Shown: in pieces, positions 13,088 to 24,363 of the stretch
Numbering within the stretch: the first letter of the stretch is position 1
Layout: every line of letters begins with the position of its first letter
From: Imbricaverruca yamaguchii
Lineage: Eukaryota > Arthropoda > Thecostraca > Neoverrucidae
Direction of reading: 5' to 3'
Assembly (NCBI GenBank): GCA_034440575.1
Contig: JAOTOL010001602.1
Location: forward strand, 854,501-918,500
Length of the DNA: 64,000 nt
Translations under genes and position numbers: made by a program
The notes under the pieces: model-generated
The model's input: the letters and a program-made list of their open reading frames with translations, nothing else
Database searches by the model: none
Told to the model about the DNA's origin: nothing

Positions 13088-13345
13088 CAAATGCACGTAA
13101 AGCAAATGCACGTACAGCAGATGTACGAACGCAAAGGTACGTATGTCAAGTTTACGTATGCTCAAATGTGCGTAAGCGCAAAGGTACGTATGCGCAAACG
13201 TACGTATGCGCAAAGGTACGTAAGGGCAAATGCACGCATGTGCAATTGTGCGTATGCGCAAATGTACGTGAACGCGAATGTACGTCAGCGCAAGCATACG
13301 CATGCGCAGATGTACGTAAGCGCAAATGTAACTAAGTGTAAAAGT
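13088..13345 (-). repeat. 15-bp repeat array, left (inverted) side
   Basis: About 17 degenerate units of a 15-bp motif close to GCGCAAATGTACGTA. Because 15 is divisible by 3, several frames stay open on both strands; these ORFs are artefacts. The unit is the reverse complement of that in the array at 20640-21910. Confidence 0.85.
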
Positions 13346-14099
13346 GTCACATTCGCCCTTGGGCTTCGCACCGCCGACACCGCCGATTTGTTTGCTTTGG
13401 TTTGCCTTACTGAGATCACGAGATTGGTCCGGAAGACGAAGAGGAGGAAGAAGATGCCAGTGACGGTATACGGTCCTGGGACCCAAGGAGGAAGACGCCG
13501 CCTGCCGCCTGCCACCAATACACATGCATATGCACACCGCACGTATACCTCACATATCCCCCGTTCCGCCCTTCGCACGATCATTACCTCCCCGCCTCTC
13601 TAACCTAGCTTCAGCCGCTCAAGACTTCAAGACTTCTAGACCGACTCTCCAGCATCTTTAAGTTCAACTCTGCCACCTTGCTTCTAGATCTACCTTCTAC
13701 GTGCTCAGTACTTCAGCCAGTGAGCAGTTCTACAATCTTCGATGTTCGCTCTACCACTCAACTCTCAACGGTCAGTCCGGCGGTGCAGCCCCCCTCCCCG
13801 GGCTCCCTCCAACCTACCCACCCCTGCTTCCCTCTACTGCCTTCCGCACGAACTTGTCTATTCTGTCCAACCGTGCTCCCTACAAGCACATTTTCCGATT
13901 TCTTCGTGTTATCTTCTTCTTCATCTGCCCTGCTTTTACACCTATCGGGCTTCCTTCATGCCCTTCTGAACCCTCCGCCAAAATTTGTTACTGCTGTTTA
14001 CTGTTCACTGCGCCACACACTTGCCAAATCACCCTTTGATCAACACCACCTACAAACCAAACGCGTACAACACCACAAGCTAGAACACCACGAACATGA

Positions 14100-15335
14100 A
14101 CACCACACCCCACCCAACTGGCGATTTTCCTCCGCCGCCGTGGGGACGGGGAGCCCATAGGCTCCTTCGACCCTTGGCTGGTGGAGGGGGAGACCGTCAG
14201 GTACACAGGGATGTCCCTGATTGCTAAGCAAATTATATCAGGGGCACTCCTGATACAAGCACACATTGACATACACGGTAGGATACGCCCAACAATACAC
14301 CAAATCCACGACATACCCACCTCAATCACCACAGCCACAAAACTCAACACGTCCCAAGGCACAATGCATGCACGGGAGCTGGCCGGTATCGCGGTGGGGA
14401 CCCTGGTCTCCAGGCTGGAGAAACCCGCATTCAGGCCAGGTTCCAGGTCTCCGCCAGGTTCCAGGTCTCCGCCGCATGCAGGCCAGCTCCAAGACCAGGA
14501 CAGCAACCATCACACATCATCATACAGACATTCCGCACCCGGACCCCACCGAAACACATCAAAGCAGGATACCTAAGCTACCCAGTCACACTACGCGCAC
14601 CCCTCCCGAGGCGCTGTAAAAGTGCCAGCGGTACGGCCACTCCGCGGGGGGTGCCACTCCAACACCTACACATGCGGACGATGCGCCCAACAACACGACA
14701 CTGACACCTGCCAAAGCGGCGAAGCTTGCTGCGCCGCCTGCAGGGGGGGGGGGGCACGAGGCCGGGGACAGGACATGCCTCCGGTAGATGGCGGAGAAGG
14801 TGATTCTCCGCCTGGTCCACCTGGAGGGCATGAAACTGTCCCTGGCCAGGAGGGCGTTGTCCGACCCGCTGGCGGCGTGGCCGACTCGCCGTGCAGAGCC
14901 GGGACAATACAGACCGCCACCACCACCACAAGACTATACAGAATATCAGGCTCTGCTAACATCCACAACCACGAGACACAATCGCACCACATACACCAAC
15001 CCACAAACAAACCAATCACAAACACCCACGAACAGCACACACTGAACGCGAGCACCAACACCAGCATACATTTCAGTACAGCGACCGGTACACCAAGCAC
15101 CACCACCGCCAGCCCGCCAACCGACGCCCTCCCCACCCTCTCAACCCCCACCGCCACCACCCCAGCAGCCAACAGCCTCTCCATACCCACAAACCTCGCC
15201 CTCGACAGACGAGTCACCAACAAACACAATCTGCACATACACAGACACGAATACAGACATAGAAGAACACACTGACATCGGACACTCACCGACAGACAAA
15301 GAACGGAAAATCTCCCCACACCAAATACTATATCC
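14100..15335 (+). pseudogene. LINE ORF1 remnant (gag-like, CCHC knuckles)
   Basis: Between 14181 and 14400 a frame reads YTGMSLIAKQIISGALLI. Around 14610-14740 two zinc-knuckle remnants appear across a frame change: KCQRYGHSAGG followed by CGRCAQQHDTDTC and CCAAC. CQRYGH is typical of the first knuckle in I- and R1-type ORF1 proteins. The second has one residue fewer than the usual spacing. Downstream is a Thr/Pro/His-rich tail. Stops and frameshifts throughout; two copies of CCAGGTTCCAGGTCTCCG at about 14440-14470. Confidence 0.65.
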
Positions 15336-15406
15336 CGCCCACCAACAACCACCCCACACTCACCAACAACAAAAGCCAGGGAAGAGCACAAAAAGATACA
15401 ACTCAC

Positions 15407-16500
15407 ATGAAAAACCACACACGCGCGCCAACAATCAAAACAATGAACACAAACATACAATGGAATACATACGGACTCATTAGACACTGGCCTGAATTCA
15501 AACATTATGCACTACAAACAAATCACATAGCACTATGCATTCAAGAAACACACTTCAAACCTAACGACCCACGTCAATTCAACATCCCTCACTACACACA
15601 CAAGACACACAACACACACAGATCAGGCGGAGTATACACATACATTAGGAACACGGCCCCTCACCACCTGATACAATTCAACACCACAGCAGACATACTA
15701 CTAACTGTAATACATGTACACAACATAGCTTTCAAACTCGTCAACATCTACGATCCCCTCGCGAAACATAGAAATCCTCTCGGAATTAAATAAAGCACTT
15801 GCCCAAATTTGCACACCTGTTATACTCACAGGAGACTTCAATTCGCACCACCTCCTATGGGACATCCGCATTACACAACCCGATCACGGAGCACTCACAA
15901 TCATCACAATAGCCACACAACGTAATCTAACAATACTCAACACCGGCTCACCAACCTATCTCGTCCCAATCAGCTCCCACCTCTCCACGACCCCAGACGT
16001 CACACTCGCTTCCTCACGTATAGCCCTCACCCTATCCTGGACATCTGACTCCGATCCACACTTTAGCGACCACGCACCCATCACCATTACCTTCCACCAA
16101 ATCCCGACCACTGGCCCACCAAATCCCAAGCCAGGCCGGTGGAACCTAAAAAAAGCATCCTGGGTCCCCTTTTCAGAATCCTTAGCCGCACAAACAACAC
16201 ACAATCCACAACACACACCAGAACAGTGTTCAGACATACTCATCACCACAGTACACAAACACATACCAAGAACAAAACCAAGACACCAACACAAACCTCG
16301 CACGGCTCCCTGGTGGAGCGAAGAGTGCCACCGGACGATCCGCGCGAGGAACCACGTACGTCACAGATATGAAAGACACCACACACCAGAAACACTTGCA
16401 ACAAACGACACAAAACATTATGCAAACGCACCATCAGACAAGCTAAAAAGACTTCCTGGAATAAATTTTGCACCAAATTTAATAGATTCACCCCTTTGAA
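15407..16500 (+). pseudogene. LINE ORF2 endonuclease region
   Basis: APE-type endonuclease motifs in order: NTYGLIRHWPEF, CIQETHF (about 15535-15555), a GGVYTYIR strand, then in the next frame LTGDFNSHHLLWD (about 15822-15860) and FSDHAPITI (about 16062-16090), and finally PWWSEEC (about 16307-16327). These are the E, D/N and SDH catalytic blocks of LINE endonucleases. A frameshift near 15780 separates the halves. Confidence 0.8.
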
Positions 16501-16739
16501 TGAAATTTGAGGACCCTTGGAAACTTTCAACACATACGAAGACCATCAATCAAAGCAATCATACTTAGACACAACAACAACACTCTCGGTTCCCACGAAC
16601 AATAGCCAACATTTTCGCAAATAGTTTCCAACTTAAGTCTTCAACCCTCCCGCGCAACCCCCACCCCAATTATACACACATGCCCACACCTCTACAACAC
16701 TATATTCACACTTACAGGACTTCAACTAGCTATTGCACA

Positions 16740-17880
16740 AACAGGAAACACAAGCGTAGGCCCAGATAGCATACACTACTCATTCTTCAAACACCTTCCA
16801 ACACCAGCATTACACGCACTACTCGACACCTACAATAACGCCTGAACAACTAACACTACCCACAATCTTGGTTACACGCTCTACTAATACCTATCCCTAA
16901 ACCTAACAGACACAACCCTATGCGATTCTTACCGTCCTATCGCACTAACCAGCTGTATGCACAAACTTTTCCGACGCCTTGTTAAAAAAGCATTCTATAC
17001 CCTATCCAAACTCAAAAACTGATCTCTCCTATACAATCAGGCATTCTCCTTGACAGATCCTATCTCGACAACCTCACGTATCTCACCACACACATCCAGG
17101 AAGTGGTGGCAAGGAAACGCTCCACCGTCGCCGTCTTCCTAGAACTTAAACAAGCATACGACGCCATCAACATAATAGCACTACTACAACACTTATATAA
17201 CATAGACATACCTTGCAGACTACTACACTATTTTCATTTATATCTCCTAAACCGCTCATTTCAAGGTAGAATTGGACACCATACTTCAAACACTAAATTC
17301 CACACCACTGGCTTAATGCAAGGTTCTATTCACAGTCCCCTTCTCTTTACTTTAGGCCTAAATTCAGTCATCACCGACAACCTTCCGGCCAAAAGTGCAA
17401 CATACGCAGACGACATGGTCATATAGACCTCACACGAAACACCAAACAGCTCACTAAATACTGATTTTCGGCTCCCACAAATACACAGGATTACGACCTC
17501 TAAAAATAGACTACACACTCATACCATTCGTTACAACAGGAAAATTAAAGGCATCACATTAGACCCAAAGCTCACCGTTCGGCCACACATCCTAGATATT
17601 CAAAAACGCGCATCAAAAAGAATAGACATCCTTCAAGCACTATCCGGCACAAACTGGTGATCCAACCGAAAGACACTTATAGCTCTTTACAAATCACTTA
17701 TTCGGCCAATTTTGGAAAACGAATCCCCACTCTTCGAAAATGCAGCTAAATCAAATCGGAAAATTATAGACTCTCTTCAACGTCAATGCTTACAAATAGC
17801 CACAGGAGCCTACATCGCCTACCTTCTCTTGCTCCTCACATATACAACCACATACCAGAACTACAGCACAGACGCACAGA
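16740..17880 (+). pseudogene. LINE ORF2 reverse transcriptase region
   Basis: Blocks GPDSIHYSFFK (16760), YRPIALTSCMHKLFRRL (about 16930-16980), FLELKQAYDAI (17137-17169), GLMQGSIHSPLLF and YADDMVI (17403-17423). The YADD catalytic pair is intact, while FLELKQA has lost the usual Asp. Several stops (for example after MVI). Confidence 0.85.
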
Positions 17881-17891
17881 AACACTATTAA

Positions 17892-18920
17892 CCCGCGCAC
17901 ATCCGGGTGTAGATATCTGCCCTCCTCCGGTTTTTCCTCATTTGCCGCCAAACTAATTGGATTAGCAAGGCCAAACCTCGCATAGCTGTTAATTGGTCTT
18001 TTCCGCATATCCTCATACATGTTTAATCCTGTGTCGTCTCAGGTCAGGTGACCAGGTCAGGCGAAGTGACCAAACTACACTCGGAGTTCTAGGTGGCATA
18101 ACTTCCACAATAATTGGGCGATTGATTTCAAACTTGTAACATGTCATGATCCCATCAGGGACCATAATATGTATATCGATTTTTTTCGTAGCATTGAACT
18201 TAGGTCAGGTCGCGGCCATGGCTTCCCTATTATAGGGCTATGGTAAAATATACAAATGGTTCCAAGTTACATGCGCTCGGAGTGATCTCACAACGGTTGT
18301 GGCACGTAGATGGAAGATATGCTTAATGTTACCGCTGACCTTTTTGCTCAGTGACCTTACCAAGGTCTCTGAAGTCACCTGAGACCACTACACATTTCTG
18401 CGCATTATATCTCACTGCATTGAGCTAGAAGGCTGACATTACCGTAATTGTGCTTGTATCGCCAAGACGTGTCGATTGATACATTACATGACCTCCCCAG
18501 GCGACTTCATGACCTTGACCTGAGGTCATGACTTCATGACCTTGACCTGATGTCATGACTTCATGACCTTGACCTGAGTTTCTGTTGACTTGACCTTAAA
18601 TTCACCGCCTATTGTCGGTAGCGCATTTCAAGGACTGTCGAATGGCGTTCGCCGTTTGTTTCTATCTGTTGCAGGTCCTGAGATATGTGTCAATATCTGA
18701 GTCCTACCTGATCTGGTCGAATTTGACCTATGATGACCCAGTGACCTGAATGTTGACCTGAGCGAAAAGATGACCGACACACTTTCGATAGAGCCTGTCA
18801 CCAGCTATCCAACGCCGCTTTCTGTTTGTCGTTAGCTAGCATAGTTCTAGAGATCTTAGGGGGCAGACATCTGCTCCCCCGGACATGCGAAGTTGGCGCG
18901 GACCACCGGACGTGCGAGTG
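17892..18920 (+). mobile_element. TTAA-flanked element family 2, nested in the LINE
   Basis: 1029 bp inserted between RT and RNase H of the LINE and flanked by TTAA on both sides (17888-17891 and 18921-18924). Left end CCCGCGCACATCCGG and right end CCGGACGTGCGAGTG are inverted repeats matching at 12 of 15 positions; GATATCTGCCC and GGGCAGACATCTGC form a subterminal pair. No ORF. The interior is unusually rich in TGACCT/AGGTCA, including three 27-bp tandem units at about 18508-18585. TTAA target and lack of genes suggest a non-autonomous piggyBac-like element. Confidence 0.8.
18508..18590 (+). repeat. 27-bp tandem repeat, three units
   Basis: CTTCATGACCTTGACCTGA followed by GGTCATGA or TGTCATGA, repeated three times in a row. 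Each unit has two TGACCT hexamers. Confidence 0.9.
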
Positions 18921-18929
18921 TTAAGAAAT

Positions 18930-20002
18930 CACTACAAAATACAACTTATCACACAACACCCATGTACTAAGGCATTCAATCTTCGCACCAAACGCGTACC
19001 CCAACTCATGAACACAACACGACTCATAACCACAACATGCTGCCTCATTCACCAACACGCAAGTAGACGCAAATGAAAGTCACACCCCCCACATCAAAAT
19101 TACTCCCACCACCCACTGCATGGTATAGACACCAAATGCCAAAAGCACACCTCCTCATAGACAAGCCAAATGACACATACACAGACGCAGAAATAAAACA
19201 ACTCTTCCTCCACTTCAAATCCCGATATCCAAATTACAACATCATTTACACTGACGGTTCAAAATCACATACACAGCAGACGGGCACAACGGCGTACTGT
19301 ACCCCAAAGCAGCACCGCCGCGGGTCATCCTCCGTGTCCGTCTGCATGATACAGCATCCACCTACACGGCAGAACTCTTCGCAATTTTATCAGCATACTC
19401 CACCGTTTACAACACACAAATCGAACACAATATCATAGCCACTGACACAAAATCGGCACTTGAAAGTATAACACCCTTCACCAAAAACAAACACCCACTC
19501 ATCCCCAAAATATTATACATTCACAAACAACTCAACGCCAGACAACGTCCACTTCTCCTATGGATTCCAAGTCACACAAACATTCAAGGCAACGAACACG
19601 CAGACACCGAAGCCAACAGAGCTAGAACACTGCAACAAACCACACCATGCCCACTCTCACAATCCGACTACTACCCCACAATACATCAGACAATCAACAA
19701 ACACATTCAACAAACATTGGACACAAAAATTACGCAACTACATGAAATACACCCCAAACACGACACTCTGGCACACTATCAACCAAAACACGAGACAAAA
19801 AGAACGCACACTGACACGATTACGCCTCGGACACACTGCACTTACGCACTCTTACTTCATACAACCCCCACGACCACAATGCACAACATGTCAACGAACA
19901 CTCACAATTAAACACATACTCCTCTACTGCACCAAATACAACACCATCACAAACACAGACAATCTATCACAAACTACGGCAACACGAACAACATCCCACT
20001 AA
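18930..20002 (+). pseudogene. LINE ORF2 RNase H and terminal zinc motif
   Basis: After the nested element the LINE resumes with NHYKIQLITQHPCTKAF. RNase H begins at NIIYTDGSKS (about 19234-19266), with further blocks IIATDTKSALESI (about 19432) and LLWIPSHTNIQGNEHAD (about 19555-19605). The C-terminal region reads TRLRLGHTALTHSYF and CTTCQRTLTIKHILLYC (about 19825-19930), the Cys/His motif characteristic of this LINE group. One or two frame changes. Confidence 0.82.
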
Positions 20003-20639
20003 GCACCACTACTCTCCTCAACGACGACCATCCAACATTACATGAACACCTCTTCCACTTTCTCGCTATCATACGCCTACTCGATGAAATATGAAAAAGT
20101 ATTGGGGAAAAGAAAAGAGCAAAAAGAAAAAAGGAAAAAATGCGTCAACAGATAATCAACAAAAAGCCCCCCAAAAAAGGAAAAACAAACAAACAAAATA
20201 AAAGAAGAGAAAAACCCACTAACCCCAGATGACAATAGCGTTCTTGAACTGCTTAAAACACTGGCGATGACCCGACCCCCCCCCCAACTACACTCCCACC
20301 CCAACTTGGCACCGCCCGCACTGGCAAACCGTCTCTTTCGCACTAGCTTCAGCCTCGACCAGAACCACCATCTTATCTGTTTACTACGAGCCAACTCAAC
20401 AATACTCATGTCTACGCTTCAAACTTTAAGACCACTCAGCTGTACCTCGACACACCTCAACAAGCCAGCTCTTCTTCGCTCCCTTTTATCCTCACCACGA
20501 TACTCCTAATATCCATTCATCCCCACCAAACACGAGAAAAAAAAATCCGACATCACAAACGCCCACCCGGAAACAGCCGACATCACCACACGGTGGCAGG
20601 CTAGAAATACAATGACACACTAAACGCAACAGTATGTAA

Positions 20640-21910
20640 ACACAAATGTACGCAAACGCAAATTGACGTTTGAGCCGACGCATTTACATTTAAGCACACG
20701 TACATTTGCGTTTATGCACATTCTGTTACGTACGCATGCCATACGCACATTGTGTGTATGTATGTGTGTGCTGTCCTCTTACACGTACATTTAAAACACG
20801 TACTTTTGAAATCCGTACAGTTGAAACACGTACACTTGAAAGCCGCATATCTGACACCCGTAAATTTCTTTACGTACATCCGACATGCTGACACTTCCAT
20901 TTCTGTTACGGGGCGGAGATGGCCGAGTGGTTAAGGTGCTGGGCTCTGGGTACCAAAGGTCCCGCGTGCGACACTCGCGCCGCTCAGGACATTTCCCAAT
21001 CCCTCGGCCCACTGGCGAAACGGTGTGGGCAGCACCATTAGCCATGAATGTGCATACAGTGCGTCGTAAACCACCCAATAAACAAAACAAACATTTCTGG
21101 TACCTAAAGTTGCATTTACATTCATTTGTCCCTACGTACTTTTGCGTCTATGCACATTTGCTCTAAGAACACATTGCCGTTCACGTACATTTGCGCAAAC
21201 GTAGATTTGCGCATACGCGCATTTCTTCTTGCGTACTTTTGCGGTTACGTTTGTTTGCGTTTAGGCACCTTTGCGCTTACGTACATTTGTGCTTGCATGC
21301 TTTTGCATTTACGCACACTTGCGCTTACGTACATTTGCTATTACGTACGTTACGTACAACATATCTTTATCATACGCACATATGCTCTTATGCATTTGCC
21401 ACGAGTACATTTCCCATATGTGTTGTTGCACTTTCGTACATCTGTGTTTACGTACATCTGCCATAAACACTTTTGCGCTTATGTCCATATGTACTTACGT
21501 ACATTGGCGCTAGCATACCATTGCGCTTACGCACATTTGCAATAACGGACATTTGGCAATACGTACATTTGCCCATACGTACATTTGCGCTTACGTACAT
21601 TTGCGCATTCGAATATTTTCGGATGCGTACATTTGCACATATGCACATTTGCACATATGTACATTTGCGCTGAAGTACTTTTGTGCTTACGTACATTTGC
21701 ACATACGTACATTTGACTACATACCTTTGTCATGAATACATTTGCTCTTACGTACATCCACCATACGTGCATTTCCCATACGTACTTGAGCGCTTTCATA
21801 CAATTGCGCTTGCGTACATCTGCCATACGTACGTTTGCGAATACGTACATTTACTTACGTACATTTGCTTACGTACATCTGCCATACGTACATTTTTCCT
21901 TACGTAAAAT
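20640..21910 (+). repeat. 15-bp repeat array, right side
   Basis: About 1.2 kb of degenerate units near TACGTACATTTGCGC, denser from 21120 on, interrupted by a tRNA-derived SINE at 20911-21092. The unit is the reverse complement of the left array's. Long open frames on both strands come from the period of 15. Confidence 0.85.
20911..21092 (+). mobile_element. tRNA-derived SINE (Leu/Ser-like head)
   Basis: Starts GGGCGGAGATGGCCGAGTGG with a good box A (TGGCCGAGTGG), continues with a degenerate box B (GCGTGCGACACTC) and ends GCGTCGTAAACCACCCAATA followed by an AAC-rich tail. The tRNA part cannot form a clean T arm, so this is not a tRNA gene. Confidence 0.75.
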
Positions 21911-22026
21911 TGTTCTCGAATCCTGCTTGGAGAAACATTTTATCCGTACAGAAATCAGAAACAAGGTATTTGCTTCATTGACATCATAAACCTGCCCTCT
22001 ACATTCCTCTGTGTATTTGGGACTTT

Positions 22027-22087
22027 GAAGAAGAGGGCAGCGCAATATGGTCAGCTACTTTGACTATATTGCGCTTCCCTCTTCTTC
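22027..22087. other. Near-perfect 28-bp hairpin
   Basis: Left arm 22027-22054 (GAAGAAGAGGGCAGCGC, then AATATGGTCAG) pairs with right arm 22060-22087 with only three mismatches or wobbles and a 5-base loop (CTACT). It stands alone in non-repetitive sequence about 100 bp upstream of the exon candidate at 22193. Confidence 0.85.
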
Positions 22088-22192
22088 CACTGTCCTTTGC
22101 ATCTGCGCTACTTCCAGCCTTCCCGCCTTGTTCTGTATTCCCGAAGTCCGAAATATATAGCGATCAATTGTTGCTTATCGACGAGAGTCCAG

Positions 22193-22283
22193 TGGTAGCC
22201 TGCTCAATGAACTGCCGAAGTTGTTTGACCGACTGAAGGCCTCAGACGGCGTGGATCCGTCTCCCTCACTTCATGGCTGCAGG
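22193..22283 (+). CDS. Orphan internal exon candidate
   Basis: 91 nt: one base plus 30 codons reading GSLLNELPKLFDRLKASDG and then VDPSPSLHGCR, with an upstream AG at GAGAGTCCAG and a donor GTAAAT after the last Arg. Codon use looks coding and the peptide looks like an amphipathic helix followed by a loop. I do not recognise the family and cannot link it to another exon. The hairpin at 22027-22087 lies just upstream. Confidence 0.4.
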
Positions 22284-24024
22284 GTAAATGGCCACGTGAT
22301 GACGTACAAGCGAATTCCTTTGGATATAATACACTGGCCAGTGGTCAACATGGTAGACTGTCACGTAGCACCTAACTGTAAAGCATGTTTCAAGCTAAAG
22401 TACAGGCATATTGGAACATATTTTTGTGACCGCCTCTATCTGCTACTACTATATTTTCACACCCACAGAAGAGCTCTTGAGACAAAAAAAAATATATCAC
22501 TGAGTTTGAATATTTACCTCGGCAGTCTTGGGACCATGATATAGCAAAAAACAGTTGATCAGCCGAAAATAGCAGGCAGAAGATGATCAAGCCGTATTTC
22601 GGCAAGCGAGGATCGAATGTCCCCATCCCCTGATGGTTATCGCCTGCTGGTCCTTAAACCTTTGCGATAGGAGATATAATTTTATACTTTTCTGCTTTCT
22701 TCTTTCAAATTCATACCAACATTTAGCTTCGTAGCAATGTCCCAGGCTGCTCCAGCAGTGAATAATGGCAGGTCATTCCGACAGGCTTTTGTGAAAACTC
22801 TAGAACAACATATGCATCTGAATGTTTCTTTGATTTACTCTTCAGGTAATAATAATTTGAAATTAAACTGATCATACTACCTTGCTTACCAACGGCAATG
22901 CTCATTTCCAGACATGTTGTGAGGAGCATATCCAGACGAGGAAACAAATGGCAAAAATGACCGGTTTTTCCAAAGCGGTATCATTTTCTTTGACATCGGA
23001 AAATTCAAAGAAAGGGATGAATTCAAGCCAAACGGAATTCATGCCGCACCATCATTGGCGGAGGCTGAAGACTTTTCCAATGACGGGTCCAGGAGATGAC
23101 GAGAGGTATTCATAACATATTCAAATAACTACAAGTGGCGGCTCGACGAGGGTGACACTTTGCCAACGGTGGATTAAACAAAGATGTGAGTGAATTCAGA
23201 ACAAACAATTAGAACGCATCGCACGCAGTAGCGAAGCCAGCAGGTTTCCCCATGGTTATTAACTGTAGTAGCCTTCCCACACATGCCTTTCAGTAATAAT
23301 TATCCACACTTGAACAGGAAAAATTAACTGGCTTCCCGTGTGAACAAAACCCTCACAGTAAGCATTGATGCAACGTATAAATGATCAAATAATAGGTATT
23401 TGTGGCATTGAGTGCGAAAAGGACAAGTCGCTAAAACAAATGGTATCCCGCTCTTGGTTCCTGGGTACGTCATTGGCCATTGCATGTGCTATTGCATGTA
23501 TGCCATTTGCTTTCGGTCATGTGGATATCAAATTGTGCCTTGGAGCAATGAGGAATTTTTATTCTGAACCATGCACAATTTTACCTGCGGGCAATATACC
23601 CACAGTTGCAATGTCTTTTTACTTCTGCTTCTTACATTGCTTTTCCGGAAAATGTAACTATCATATCTTCCTTCCGGTAGATTGTGTAGTGCAAAAACAT
23701 GAAGAGGAATATGTAACCTGGACGCATATTTTTCGTGATTTTAGCATGGTGATCAATTGTTCTATGCTACCGCCTTTTTTACCGCAGTTTGAAGCTAAAC
23801 GAGAAGGGTTGATGATTTGCCCTTAGGGTAGCCTGCAACCTCACAGATGAAAGGTGTGCAATTTTGGGTGCGCAAGCTATCATTTTGTCCACGTCTTTCG
23901 ATTGCCTCTAATTATGTTTTTATTAATCTCCCGATAGCCTTTAATAGTTAGACAGGAAGGCGCCAAATGCGCCCTCCCCCTCCAGGAGACCATGTCAAGA
24001 TTAGACGTCAGCACAATTTTCCTT
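22284..24024. other. Unassigned DNA
   Basis: AT-rich. A 153-codon frame at 23365-23826 is the longest non-repeat ORF here, but its codon use and peptide do not look selected. Confidence 0.4.
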
Positions 24025-24363
24025 TTTTAAATAAAAATAAATTTAATCGCGAGTTGTTGTTGGGGTGGCTTGAGGAACCAGGGTTCTATTGCTAAGGAGA
24101 GCGTGTTACGTGAACCCTGTCCCCACCACCCGACCCATGAACTCCAGTTCAACGGCAGAATTTAGACAGGAATTTTAACGTGCCGCCAATGCACCGACAC
24201 GGCCGCCCGGTAGCTCGTCTCCGGCCTTATCGGGCCAGCTGCCAACTGACACTCCCGGCCGGGGGCTAAATACGAGCGCGCGAAGTGACTCGAACCCTGT
24301 GTTGTCAGGACAGGTGAGACCAGAGCAGGCCAGCGCTACATCCAACTGAGCTACCGAAGAGGC
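24025..24363 (-). mobile_element. tRNA-derived SINE (GGTAGCTCAG head), minus copy
   Basis: Reverse complement of the element at 47664-47995. On the minus strand it begins CGGTAGCTCAGTTGGATGTA, with box A (TAGCTCAGTTGG) and box B (GGGTTCGAGTC), then a GC-rich body with CCGGCCGGGAGTGTC and CGGTGCATTGGCGG, ending TAAATTTATTTTTATTTAAA. Confidence 0.85.

Larger units (their letters stand above)
13560..20110 (+). mobile_element. Degenerate I-like LINE with APE, RT and RNase H
   Basis: A non-LTR retrotransposon about 5.5 kb long once the nested insertion is removed. Its order is ORF1 remnant with zinc knuckles, APE-type endonuclease, reverse transcriptase, RNase H and a terminal Cys/His motif. RNase H at the C-terminus points to the I superfamily. 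Many stops and frameshifts make it inactive. The coding strand is strikingly rich in A and C and poor in G. Outer limits are approximate: the 5' side is a CT-rich leader from about 13560, and the 3' side ends in an A-rich tract near 20100-20220. Confidence 0.85.

Noticed and set aside
13043..13603. Overlapping 100-170-codon frames on both strands at the left 15-bp array
   Set aside because: Period 15 keeps frames open; peptides are simple 5-residue repeats (AQMYV/SANVR type).
20911..20992. tRNA-Leu/Ser gene
   Set aside because: Box A is good but box B and the T arm are degraded and a non-tRNA body follows; it is a SINE.
21126..21850. Open frames of 60-139 codons in the right array
   Set aside because: Same repeat artefact as the left array.
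23365..23826. 153-codon open frame with hydrophobic stretches
   Set aside because: AT-rich codons, no recognisable domain, no splice context; length is within chance for a window this size.
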